A stretch of 64,000 nt of DNA from Brachybacterium sp. Z12 (lineage in GTDB: Bacteria; Actinomycetota; Actinomycetes; Actinomycetales; Dermabacteraceae), in NCBI RefSeq assembly GCF_014400405.1, contig NZ_CP060496.1, positions 3,447,915-3,511,914 of the forward strand, written 5' to 3'. Under the pieces are notes generated by a model. The model did not search any database, was not told where the DNA came from, and saw nothing but the letters and a program-made list of their open reading frames with translations. The number at the start of each line of letters is the position of its first letter. Within the stretch, counting starts at the first letter, position 1. Both the position numbers and the translations under genes were made by a program. This document shows, in pieces, positions 26,754 to 35,524 of this stretch.

Positions 26754-28555
26754 TCAGGAGCGTATGCCGGGGGCGGGGAGGGAGGAATGGGGAGTTCTCC
26801 CCATCAGGGTGCGGCGAGCACCGCCGGGCGCCATCCGCGGGCGGGAGCTGAGCACCGCGAGCTGCTCGGCCTCACGCAGCATGGGGACAGTCAGCTCGCG
26901 CTCCACCAGCTGCCCGGCCTCGAGCGCGAGGCGGCGGCCCACGCCGTCCAGGCACCCGTCATGCTGGGGCGGGGTGCACCAGGTGCCGTCGATCCGGGCG
27001 GCGAGGGTCGCGATGGTGGTCTCGACGGCGCGGCCGTGCTCGCCCAGCAGCACGACGTCCTCCGCGCCCGGGTGGCGCTCCCGCGCGGCGGTGAAGTGCC
27101 CGCGCACGCTGGTCTTGTGCCGGCTGAGCCCGGCGGGGAAGGCGGTGCGCACGGTGTCGAGGGCGAGCCGCACCGGCTCTGATGACGCGACGAGCGGCCG
27201 CGACGAGGTCTCGAGCGACCCGTCCGCTCGCAGCGCGAGCCGCATCAGCACAGGCTCCGCCCCCACGGCCGGCACCGCCTCTCTCGCCGCCGCCTCGACC
27301 TCCTCCCGGCCGACGGGGATCCCCAGCGCCGCGGCCGAGCCGAGCATCCGCTCCAGGTGCCGCTGAAGGTGCCGCGCCTGCCCGCCCTCGACGGCGAAGG
27401 TCTCCAGCAGCGCGAAGGGCTCCTGCGGCCCCGTCGGCAGCACCGCCGCTTTGACCAGCAGCTCCTCGTACTCGGCCGACGCCTCCGACGCCCAGGTGAT
27501 CCCGCCGCCGGTGCCGTAGACCGCGTAGCCGTCGGCCTGATCGAGCACCACGGTGCGGATCGCGACGTTGAAGCGCGCCCGCGGCGCCTTGCCGGGCGCG
27601 AGATACCCGATCGCCCCGCAATAGGCGCCGCGCGGGGAGTCCTCGAGCTCGGCGAGCAGCGCCATGGTGGACAGCTTCGGGGCGCCGGTGATCGAGCCGC
27701 AGGGGAACAGCGCCTCGAGCACGTCGACGAGCCCCGTCCCGCCGCGCGCGCGGCCCTGGATCCGGGAGGTCAGCTGCCACACGGTGGGGTACTCCTCGGC
27801 GGCGAGCAGCTCGGTGACCTGCACGCTGCCCGCCTCACACACGCGGGCGAGGTCGTTGCGCAGCAGGTCCACGATCATCACGTTCTCGGCGCGGTCCTTC
27901 TCGCTGCCCAGCAGCGCCTCCCGCGCGGCGCGATCCTGCGCGGCGTCATGCCCGCGGGCGATGGTCCCCTTCATCGGCGCAGTGCGCAGCAGACCGTCCT
28001 CCCAGGTGAGGAACGTTTCGGGGCTCGCGCTGAGCACGGTGTGCCGGCCCAGATCGAGGTACGCGTGGTGCGCGCCGCGCTGACGGTGGGCGAGCGCGCC
28101 GTAGAGCCCGAAGGCATCGCCCTGGAAGCGGGTGCGCAGGCGGGTGGTGAGGTTCGCCTGATAGGTGTCTCCTCGCGCGATCGCCTCCCGCACCGCCTCC
28201 ATCCTGTGCGCATGCTCCGCCGCGGACCAGTCCGGCACCCAGTCCCCGAGCGTGAACCCCTCCCCGGGGTCAGCGGGAGAGGCAGCTGCGCGGGGGCGTC
28301 AGCGATCCCGAACCACACCAGCGGCAGGCCCTCCTGCGGCTCGTGCACTCGGGCGTCGGGGTCGAGCCCGGCGGCGGCCTCGTAGGCGATCATCCCGAAC
28401 GCCCAGGCACCGCCCACGACGGCCTCCTCGACCTCGGCGAGCGCTGCCCGCACCTGCTCGGGCCGCTCGGCGGTGATCACCCGGTGGGCCCGGTCGAACT
28501 GGAGGCTGCGCCCCGCCGGGACGTCATCGAAGCGCGCGAGGGGCGGGGTGGTCAT
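26754..28555 (-). CDS. pabB: Aminodeoxychorismate synthase component I fused to class IV aminotransferase-like lyase (one frameshift)
   Basis: About 600 residues. The PabB part has the motif APMKGTIARG, whose Lys is the nucleophile of aminodeoxychorismate synthase, then SEKDRAENVMIVDLLRNDLA, then LFPCGSITGAPKLSTM and YGTGGGITWASEASAEY. The C-terminal ~220 residues are a PabC/branched-chain-aminotransferase fold: LLETFAVEGGQARHLQRHLE, then [20 protein letters not shown] with its Lys, then HGRAVETTIATLAA. Together they would convert chorismate with ammonia to p-aminobenzoate for folate. The frame breaks near 28270, in a C4 run. It is divergent from larC, with 45 bases between the starts. The amidotransferase PabA is not in the window. 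Confidence 0.88.
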
Positions 28556-28600
28556 GAGAGGCATCATGCCTGATCGGCCGCGCGGTCTAGCATCAGGGAC

Positions 28601-29978
28601 ATGGACTCCGCCTCGCATCCCTCGTCCCGTCCGGCCTACATCGACGCGACCGCCGGGATCGCCGGTGACATGCTGCTGGCCGCCCTCATCGATGCGGGCG
28701 CCGATCTCTCCGCGGTGCAGCGGGTGCTGGATGCGCTGATCCCGGACTCGGTGCGCTTCGTGCGCTCGTGGGTGGACCGCGGCGGGCAGCGGGCGGTGAA
28801 GGTCGAGGTGGAGGTGCTGGTCGAGGATCCGCCCCACCGCACCTGGGCCTCGATCCGCGAGATGCTCGAGCAGGCCCGCGGCCGCGAGGACGTCCCCGCC
28901 CGCACGCTCGACCTGGCGCTGGGGGTGTTCGGTCGTCTCGCCGAGGCGGAGGGCGCGACCCACGGGGTCCCGGCCGACGAGGTGCACTTCCACGAGGTGG
29001 GCGCGCTGGACTCCCTGGCCGATGTGATCGGCGCCTGCGAGGCCTGGCGCCAGCTGGGCATCACCGAGGCCACCGGCAGCGTGCTCGCCGTGGGCTCGGG
29101 CCGGATCCGTGCCGCGCACGGCGACATCCCCGTTCCCGTGCCCGCGGTGGCGCGCCTCGCGCTCGGCTGGCCGACGGTCGCCGGCGAGCTGCTCCCCGCC
29201 CGCGGCCACGGCCACAGTCACGGCCACGGGGAGGGGCACAGCCACTCCCACGACCACCTCCCCGCCCACGCCCAGGGCGGCCCCCACGAGCACGGCGGCA
29301 GGCGAGTCCCGGCCGGGGTCGCCCCCGGCATCGGCGAGCTCGCGACCCCCTACCGGCGTGGCCCTGTTGCGCGGTCTCGCCGCGACCGCGGGGCCGCAGC
29401 CGATGCTGGTCACCGAGGCGCTCGGCGTCGGCGCCGGCACCAAGGACACCCCGGGCCGCCCGAACGTGGTGCGGGTCCTCGTCGGCCGTGCGCAGGGGAA
29501 CGATCTGCCCGCGGACGCGCACGCGACCCCCACCGCCGCCCTCCAGCTCGAGGCGAACGTCGACGATCTCGATCCGCGGCTGTGGCCGCGCGTCATCGAG
29601 GAGCTGCTGGAGACCGGGGCTCTGGACGCCTGGCTCGTGCCGATCTCGATGAAGCACGGCCGCCCCGCCGTCACGGTCCACGCCCTGGTCCGGGAGGGGT
29701 CGGAGGACGCGGCGGCGACCCTGCTCATGGACCGCACCGGCACCCTCGGCGTGCGGAGGCACCGCGTCGAGCGGGTCATCCGCACCCGCGAGTTCACCGA
29801 GGTCGAGGTGCGCGGTCATCGCATCGCCGTGAAGATCGCCCGCGATCAGGACGGCGCCGTGGTGCGCCGCGAGCCCGAGTTCCGCGACGTCGCCGCTGCG
29901 GCGCGGGCCCTCCGCATCAGCGAGCGGACGATGCTCGACCTCGCCCGGGAGGCCGCCGCAGGGCTCGCGGGCAGCTGA
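28601..29978 (+). CDS. larC: LarC, CTP-dependent nickel insertion protein (frame change at ACCCCCTAC)
   Basis: LarC inserts nickel into the pincer nucleotide, the last step of cofactor synthesis. The N-terminal part is AYIDATAGIAGDMLLAALID, then DEVHFHEVGALDSLADVIGA, then SVLAVGSGRIRAAHGDIPVP. A His-rich insertion (GHGHSHGHGEGHSHSHDHLP) near residue 210 is typical for nickel handling. Near 29350 the reading moves from the first frame to the +1 frame, giving ELATP then TGVALLRGLAATAGPQPML. The C-terminal part has LQLEANVDDLDPRLWPRVIE and ISMKHGRPAVTVHALV. Total about 459 residues. L. plantarum larC is known to be expressed through a programmed ribosomal frameshift, so the break is either an error or biology. 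It is separated from larA/E/B by about 14 kb. Confidence 0.85.
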
Positions 29979-29979
29979 G

Positions 29980-30279
29980 CTGCCGGAGCACAATTCCCCG
30001 CCCGCCGCATCGGTCCAGGTGATGCGCGGGAGCCTGCGGGTCACGGGGCAGGATCCGGTGGTGCTCCAGGCCGGCGCGCCTGAGGCGCTCACCCACTCCC
30101 GCCATGCGGTCGAGGCGCTGGAGGACACCGTCTTCCTGCCCACCACGGTCACCTGGCAGCAGGACACCGGCAGCCACGCCACCTCCACCGGAGAGATGCT
30201 CGTGCTCAGCGCCGAGGAGCAGGCCTCGGAGTATGCGGAGATGGATCAGGGCTCCGGCGGCGGCCGCACCGACCACTGA
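29980..30279 (+). pseudogene. Truncated cupin gene (N-terminus missing)
   Basis: Right after the larC stop, one frame reads LPEHNSPPAASVQVMRGSLR, then ALTHSRHAVEALEDTVFLPTTVT, then SHATSTGEMLVLSAEEQ. This matches residues ~49 onward of the cupin at 35059-35446 in protein and largely in DNA. The first ~48 residues, including any start codon, are absent. It is therefore a decayed or recombined paralogue. An internal ATG at 30022 could start a shorter product but would lack half of the barrel. Confidence 0.75.
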
Positions 30280-30326
30280 GCACTCCCGCAAATTCCTGCG
30301 CGTCCTTTCAGTGCGCGGACGCGTCG

Positions 30327-30357
30327 CCGCGTCACGGGACGAGCCTCCGTGACGCGG
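30327..30357. terminator. Strong hairpin downstream of the amylase gene
   Basis: CCGCGTCACGG (30327-30337) pairs perfectly with CCGTGACGCGG (30347-30357) across 9 bases, just beyond the amylase stop on the minus strand and after the truncated cupin on the plus strand. No T-run. Confidence 0.55.
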
Positions 30358-30365
30358 CCGATGCA

Positions 30366-31841
30366 TCACCGCGCCGCTGTCGCGGGACCCGCCATGTGCT
30401 CGACGTCGATCGCGACCGCGCCCTTCGCGGGTACGACCGCCTCGAACGAGCCGTCCTCGGCAACGGTCACCGTCTCGGTGCAATCGGTTCCGGCGGCCAT
30501 GTTGCAGTAGGTGCCGGCCGGCAACGAGCTGCGGTAGGTGTTCGTCACCTCGCCCTCGGTGTTGTTCAGCGCGGCGAAGCCCTTCTCCCCGCGCCCGAAG
30601 GCGATGTTGTTGTCGCCGTCGTCCCACCAGTCGGTGACCTCGGTACCCGCGACTGCGTTGTGGAAGGCGACCATGCCCTGGATCTCCGGCAGCCGCTGCG
30701 TGCAGGTCCACTCCTCGGCGCCGCAGGAGGCATCCCCCACCTCGGTGGCGGTGGACCCAGGGGCGCCCGCGTCGAAGTCCTCGAAGGTGTAGCCCGTGTA
30801 GACACTGGGGCGGCCGTAGTCGTAGGCCAGCATGAAGTCATTGGCCAGGGTGTAGGTGTCGCCGTCCTTGTAGTTCAGCGTCTCGCCGTTGCGCTCGGTG
30901 TCGTGGTTGTCGACGAACACGCCGGCATCCTCGGAATCGAGCTTGCCCTCGGCGATCGAGTCCAGCCCGGCGATCGATCCGCCGAAGGCGGACTTCAGCT
31001 GCCGACCGTAGTCGAACTCGTGGACGTCTCCGGTGCCGGTGTACTCCGAGGGCTCGATCGGCTCACCGGCGGCGCCGATGACCTCCTGCACCCAGTACAC
31101 GTCCGGGTCGGAGAGCTTCGACTTGATGGCGGCGAGGTCCTCAGCCGGCATGTGCTTCGCGGCGTCGATGCGGAAGCCCTCGACCCCCATGTCGAGGAGA
31201 TCGTTCATGTAGGCGGCCAGTGTGTCCTGGACCTCCTCCGATCCCGTTGCAAGGTCTTGCAGCGAGGAGAGACGGCAGTTCTGCACGTTGTCGCGGTCGG
31301 TGTAGTCGGAGATGTCCTCGCGGCAGTCGTTGAAGTGCTCAGGTCCGTAGATGCCCGGGAAGTCGTCCAGGGCGTAGGAGGATCCTGCGGTGCCGGTGCC
31401 GGCGCCCGTGTCGGCGCCGGTGGTGTGGTTGATGACGGCATCCGCGATGACACCGACCCCCGCCTCATCGCACTTCTGGACCATCTCCGCGAACTCTTCG
31501 CGGGTTCCCATCTTCCCTTCGATCTGGTAGCTGACAGGCTGATAAGAGGTCCACCACTCCGTGCCCTGGATCGTCTCCTGCGGCGGGGAAACCTGCACGT
31601 AGCCGAACCCTGCGGGGCCGATGGTGCTGCCGCACTCCTCGGCGACCGAGGTCCAGGACCACTGGAACATGTTGAGGATTACATCGCTGTCGCGAGCGTC
31701 TTCCGTCGTCTCGTCGGCACTCGCCGGGAGGCCGGCGTCGCTCCATGCGCATGCCGCGAGCATGATCGTCGCGCCGAGCGCGGCGGCCGTGCGGCGCATC
31801 ATGCTCCTCGGTGAGCGGGCTGTCGTCGTCGTATGCAGCAT
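30366..31841 (-). CDS. Secreted alpha-amylase, GH13
   Basis: 491 residues from ATG 31841 (AGGAG 8 bases upstream). The signal region is SMMRRTAAALGATIMLAACA, with a possible lipobox LAAC, so it may be a lipoprotein or a secreted protein. GH13 landmarks are GVIADAVINHTTG (region I), GVEGFRIDAAKHMPAEDLAA (region II, nucleophile Asp), YWVQEVIGAAGEP (region III, acid Glu) and GVFVDNHDTERNG (region IV, Asp). The N-terminus (NMFQWSWTSVAEECGSTIGP) resembles the actinomycete/animal-type subfamily. The C-terminal all-beta domain ends with KGAVAIDVEHMAG. It hydrolyses alpha-1,4-glucans outside the cell. No linked sugar transporter is seen. Confidence 0.92.
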   Translation of the reverse strand: MLHTTTTARSPRSMMRRTAAALGATIMLAACAWSDAGLPASADETTEDARDSDVILNMFQWSWTSVAEECGSTIGPAGFGYVQVSPPQETIQGTEWWTSYQPVSYQIEGKMGTREEFAEMVQKCDEAGVGVIADAVINHTTGADTGAGTGTAGSSYALDDFPGIYGPEHFNDCREDISDYTDRDNVQNCRLSSLQDLATGSEEVQDTLAAYMNDLLDMGVEGFRIDAAKHMPAEDLAAIKSKLSDPDVYWVQEVIGAAGEPIEPSEYTGTGDVHEFDYGRQLKSAFGGSIAGLDSIAEGKLDSEDAGVFVDNHDTERNGETLNYKDGDTYTLANDFMLAYDYGRPSVYTGYTFEDFDAGAPGSTATEVGDASCGAEEWTCTQRLPEIQGMVAFHNAVAGTEVTDWWDDGDNNIAFGRGEKGFAALNNTEGEVTNTYRSSLPAGTYCNMAAGTDCTETVTVAEDGSFEAVVPAKGAVAIDVEHMAGPATAAR

Positions 31842-32409
31842 CTCGTACTCCTGTTCGTCACTGCGAGCCCGGATTCCCGGGCTCTCCTCGGGGCCCGGGG
31901 GCCCGAGGAGGACTGCAAGTCCTTGCACATTCCTTGCAGTCTCGGCCGACGATCGTAGCCACCGGCTCGCGGGAAGTCGAGACGTGCATCACGGAGCACC
32001 CCCGACGTGAGAGCGCACTCATCGGACATCCCGGACTCGACGAGGCGCCCTAGCGCTGCGCCGTCGCCACATTTTCGCGGGCTCACCCGCTCACTCATGG
32101 ATCGGCACCCTCCACCACCGATATGACCCCGATTTTGGACAGACTTCACCCACATTTTGAGAGATCCCCACAGGCCCTCAGGCGTTGCGGCTCCGCTCCT
32201 CGCCAGCCCTCGTCGCGGCGGAGCTGTCATGGCGAGGATCCCCAACAGGAAGCCGTCGTCGGCCGGTCGCAGGTCCCAGGCGCTGAAGCGCTGCTCGAGG
32301 CGCAGCGAGGAACCGCGTGGAGTGAGCCGCCGGCGACGAGCGCCGATCCTCGTGGTGGAACCGCCGAGGGCGGATCGGCCGTGCCCCGGCACGATGCGCG
32401 TTCCTGCGG
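31842..32409. other. 568-base interval upstream of the amylase gene, with gene debris
   Basis: No intact gene. 31842-32220 holds the amylase promoter region and no recognisable coding; the sequence around 32095-32165 is relatively AT-rich. 32230-32330 is a methyltransferase fragment (separate entry). The remainder up to the HIT fragment at 32410 shows nothing I recognise on either strand. Confidence 0.5.
32230..32330 (-). pseudogene. C-terminal fragment of a SAM-dependent methyltransferase
   Basis: The minus strand reads LRLEQRFSAWDLRPADDGFL followed by LGILAM. It lines up with the C-terminus of the intact methyltransferase at 41636-42252 (LALQQRFSSWELHPAGSDFL then VGILTRV). The DNA also keeps matching words (AGGATCCCCA, CAGGAAG). 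No SAM-binding region precedes it and the normal stop is gone. A relic of a paralogue. Confidence 0.6.
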
Positions 32410-32758
32410 TCACGGCACCAGACACGCCCGGGCCTCGTCGAACCAGTCGTCGTCGATCTGCCGGTTCGACACCGTCGAGGGCCACGTGTCGAGGCCGTCG
32501 CCCTGCCATCGCGGGATGACGTGCAGGTGGAGGTGCGGCGCGGACTGATCCGAGCCGGGACCACTGGCGTTGAGGGCGTTCACGCCCCGCGCACCGAGAG
32601 ACGTCTCCGTGGCCCGAGCGGCCTCCTGGGCGAGCAGCAACACTGCCTGCAGAGCCTCGGCGGAGGCATCGTGGATGCTGACGGCGTGCTCATTCGGCAC
32701 CGCGAGCGTGTGCGCCGGGGAGAGTAAGCTCTCCGCTTCTCCGGTTCGACAGCGCCCT
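32410..32758 (-). pseudogene. HIT-family protein, N-terminus lost at a repeat boundary
   Basis: The conserved half reads PAHTLAVPNEHAVSIHDASA and then, at the active site, APHLHLHVIPRWQGDG, the HxHxHxxP motif of nucleotide hydrolases/transferases. The usual first ~30-40 residues (the CxFC...GRxP region) are missing: the frame runs into a 28-bp repeat at 32759 that lies next to an IS element. A GTG at 32700 could start a 96-residue product keeping the catalytic histidines. Truncation by the mobile element is the likely cause. Confidence 0.75.
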
Positions 32759-32786
32759 CCCCGTTACCTTCTTTGTAGCCCCGGTT
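32759..32786 (+). repeat. 28-bp inverted repeat, left copy
   Basis: CCCCGTTACCTTCTTTGTAG followed by CCCCGGTT. It is the perfect reverse complement of 34363-34390 and marks the truncation edge of the HIT gene. It ends 1 base before the IS256-type left end. Confidence 0.9.
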
Positions 32787-32837
32787 GGTCAAGTCCCGGG
32801 AAGTGGTGTAGCGATCCTTCGTTTGGGGGTCAGGCTG

Positions 32838-34117
32838 TCAGTGCGGGCAGGAGCTTGTGGTGACCTCCTCGGTGTTGGTGTCGGGGACGAGGTTGAGGCG
32901 GCAGCGGGCGAGGACGTCGAGTCCGAGATAGCGTCGTCCTTCGGCCCATTCGTCGGTCTGTTCGGCCAGGACCGCGCCGACGAGTCGGACGATCGCATCG
33001 CGGGTGGGGAAGATGCCCACGGAGTCGGTGCGGCGGCGGATCTCTTTGTTCAGTCGCTCGGTGGGATTGTTCGACCAGATCTGGATCCACACGTCCTGGG
33101 GAACGCGGTGAACGCGAGGAGGTCCGCTCGAGCGGCGTCGAGGTGCTCGGCCACGGCCGGGAGCTTCTCGCTGACGTAGTCCAGCAGCCGCTCGAACTGG
33201 GCGTTGACCGCTGCGGCGTCGGGCTGGTCATAGACGCTGTGCAGCATCGCTTTGACGGCCGGCCACATGCTCTTGGGCGTTACGGCCATGAGGTTCGCGG
33301 CGTAGTGGGTGCGGCACCGCTGCCAGGCCGCCCCGGGAAGATGCGCGGCGATCGCTTCGACCAGCCCGGCATGGGCGTCGCTGGTGACCAGGCGGACCCC
33401 GGCGAGGCCGCGGGCGACGAGGTCGGCGAAGAAGCCGTTCCACGCAGCTCCCGTCTCGCTGGTCGCAACCCGCATGCCGAGCACTTCGCGGTGCCCGTCG
33501 CCGTTCACGCCGGTCGCCAGCAGGACGACGGCATTGATCACGCGCCCACCCTCACGGACCTTCATCGTCAGCGCGTCGGCCGAGACGAATGTGAAGGGCC
33601 CGGCCTCGTCCAGGGGGCGGTGGCGGAACTGCTCGACGTGCTCGTCCAACGACTCCGCCATCCTGCTGACCTGCGACTTCGAGAGCGAGTTGATGCCCAG
33701 GGTCTTGACGAGCTGGGGCCCCGGATGCGATGTGCGCGAAGCGTGCATCCGGGGAGCCATGCGGCGGGTGGAGACACCGGCGAGGTAGCAGTCCGCGACG
33801 ACCGTGATCAGCGCGGATTCGGCGCGTTTGCGCCGCTCGAGCAGCCACTCGGGAAAGTAGGTGCCCGTGCGGAGCTTGGGGACCGCGACGTCGATCGTGC
33901 CGACCCGTGTGTCGAGGTCGCGATGGCGGTAGCCGTTGCGCTGCGCAGAACGACCAGCGCTGGGCCGCCCGTACTCCGCGCCGGCAACAGCGTCCGCGTC
34001 CGCGGAGAGCAGGGCGTTGATCACGTCCTGCAGCAGGCTGCGCATCAGATCCGGTGACGCCTCGGCCAGGGCTTCACCGAGCAGGCCGGAAGGGTCGACA
34101 ATGTGAGGTGCGGTCAT
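32838..34117 (-). CDS. IS256-family transposase (one frameshift, internal insertion)
   Basis: Mutator-type DDE transposase, about 426 residues. It begins [20 protein letters not shown] and has [20 protein letters not shown], typical of the family. The DDE residues are in [15 protein letters not shown] (first Asp), [15 protein letters not shown] (second Asp) and [16 protein letters not shown] (Glu). The frame breaks near 33095 (FTAFP then QDVWIQIW; C4 to C5). Between STRRM and LVKTLGI there are about 13 extra residues relative to family members I know, encoded by a palindromic stretch. Activity of this copy is uncertain. Confidence 0.88.
33719..33754. repeat. Palindromic in-frame insertion inside the transposase gene
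   Basis: CCCCGGATGC (33719-33728) and GCATCCGGGG (33745-33754) form a perfect 10-bp inverted repeat with a 16-base centre. It coincides with the extra ~13 residues (about 39 bases) in the transposase. Confidence 0.6.
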
Positions 34118-34362
34118 CGTGATGACTCCGTTCGAGGATTCTGTGGAAGGTTGACTCGAAGGATCACACGGTGGCCGCGCCCACGTCCGAGACGATCACG
34201 GCGGCCACCGCGCTACACCACTATCGGGGACTCAACTTGGTCTGGTCCCTATCAGCGATCCTCTGACGCCTATCGAGGCCCGGTGACAACACCCCCGGAT
34301 CATCAACGACTGGGGGCAAGAGTCATGCCGGGCCCGACAGGCCAGCCACCCCGATCCCGTGG

Positions 34363-34390
34363 AACCGGGGCTACAAAGAAGGTAACGGGG
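34363..34390 (-). repeat. 28-bp inverted repeat, right copy
   Basis: AACCGGGGCTACAAAGAAGG followed by TAACGGGG. It is the perfect reverse complement of 32759-32786 and directly abuts a truncated P-type ATPase gene. The two copies enclose the IS256-type element, but the right copy lies 126 bases outside it. Confidence 0.9.
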
Positions 34391-34569
34391 CGGCGGCTGC
34401 GCTCGTGGTTCTGCAGATCGTCTTCGTCTTCGCTCCGTTCATGAATTCGCTGTTCGACTCCACTCCGATAGGGGCGGTCGAATGGGGATTGGTACTCGTG
34501 TTCGCGGTCGGCGTGTTCGTCCTCGCTGAAGCCGCGAAGGCGATGGCGCGCGCGCTACGGCTGCCTTGA
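34391..34569 (+). pseudogene. C-terminal fragment of a cation-transporting P-type ATPase
   Basis: One frame reads AAALVVLQIVFVFAPFMNSL, then FDSTPIGAVEWGLVLVFAVG, then VFVLAEAAKAMARAL, and stops at 34569. The pattern (two hydrophobic helices with a PFMNSLF...TPIGAVEW linker) is the last transmembrane pair of P2-type Ca2+/cation ATPases. Everything upstream is missing; the fragment begins exactly at the right 28-bp repeat. It is therefore truncated by the same event as the HIT gene. Confidence 0.75.
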
Positions 34570-35058
34570 GCGTCCTGGGAGCGGCATGACCCCTGTGAGT
34601 TGCCGATCTTCTCGTCGAGGGAGGCGAGCCGAAGGTAACACCGCACAGCTTCTCCGGCCGGCATCGGTCTGATCCGCATGAGGGCCCGAGCGCAGGACCG
34701 CCGCAGTGACCGCTATCGCTTCGGCCGTTGCCGCACTTCTCCTTCTCATACTGCCCCTCACCACATTCAGCGCACTATTGACGGCGGGTGCGGCCTGACC
34801 GATGCTGATCGGGATCGGTGCCGTCGTGACGCTGCTCCTCACCCTACGGGGACAGACCCTCGAACGCTCGGCACCCGGCAGGGTGTGAATCGCCGACCAG
34901 GCATGGCTCGGGCCGGGAGACGCCTCCGTCGCGAGCACGATGTCGAGCGCACGGCCGGTGAAGGGCGGCCTCCCCGTCCTTCGCGGATTCGCCAGCGCCG
35001 CAGCAGCGCCTGACCGATACTGGGAAGGGATCCACGCCGCCCCGAGAAGGAGGACCCC
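34570..35058. other. 489-base interval with no intact gene
   Basis: Two very short plus-strand hydrophobic stretches occur (GTG 34707, TAIASAVAALLLLILPLTTF and a stop at about 34799; then ATG 34803, LIGIGAVVTLLLTLRG). They look like broken membrane-protein remnants rather than genes. AGGAGGAC just before 35059 is the ribosome site of the cupin gene. Confidence 0.45.
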
Positions 35059-35446
35059 ATGCCTGCCCTGCCCGATGCGATCACCCAGGCCATGAACCAG
35101 GCCCGCGCCGCCGAGAACGGGCGCCACGCGGAGCTCCTGGTCCACGACGGCCCGCTGCGCCAGAGCGTCATCGCCCTCCGCCGCGGTGAGCGCCTGCCCG
35201 AGCACAACTCCCCGCCCGCCGCCTCGATCCAGGTGGTGCGCGGCAGCCTGCGCGTGACCGGGCAGGAGGAGGCGGAGCTGCGCGCCGGGGACTTCGAGGC
35301 CCTCACCCACTTCCGCCACGCGGTCGAGGCGCTCGAGGACTGCGCCTTCGTGCTCACTCACCACCGTCACCTCCCAGCCCAGCGGCGGCAGCCACGCCAC
35401 CCGCACCGGGGAGATGCCGGTGATGGAGGACGAGGACCGCGCCTGA
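35059..35446 (+). CDS. Cupin-domain protein (frameshift near C-terminus)
   Basis: About 128 residues. AGAAGGAGGACCCC precedes the ATG. The body is LLVHDGPLRQSVIALRRGER, then LPEHNSPPAASIQVVRGSLR, then FEALTHFRHAVEALEDCAFV. These are the two cupin motifs, with His residues in EHNSPPA and THFRHAVEAL. At about 35356 CTCACTCACC contains a 4-base duplication; removing it gives LTTVTSQPSGGSHATRTGEM and a stop at 35446. That ending agrees with the truncated paralogue at 29980-30279, supporting the corrected frame. Small cupins like this often act as stress-related or metal-dependent enzymes; the function is unknown. Confidence 0.78.
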
Positions 35447-35524
35447 CGGCGCTCGGCGCGGCCCCCGAGCAGCCCTGCCCGACTCGCTGCTCTCCTGCCG
35501 GCTCGTCCCTCGCCAGCACGTCGA

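Larger units (their letters stand above)
32788..34236 (-). mobile_element. IS256-family insertion sequence
   Basis: About 1.45 kb bounded by imperfect 26-bp terminal inverted repeats: 32788-32813 (outer part GTCAAGTCCCGGGAAG, inner part TGGTGTAGCG) and 34211-34236 (complement GTTGAGTCCCCGATAG then TGGTGTAGCG); 21 of 26 positions match. It carries one transposase gene on the minus strand. I see no convincing 8-bp target duplication, so the exact outer limits are uncertain by a few bases. Confidence 0.85.

Noticed and set aside
29201..29310. His-rich segment in larC as a separate small metal-binding gene
   Set aside because: It lies in the middle of LarC, where such His-rich insertions are typical.
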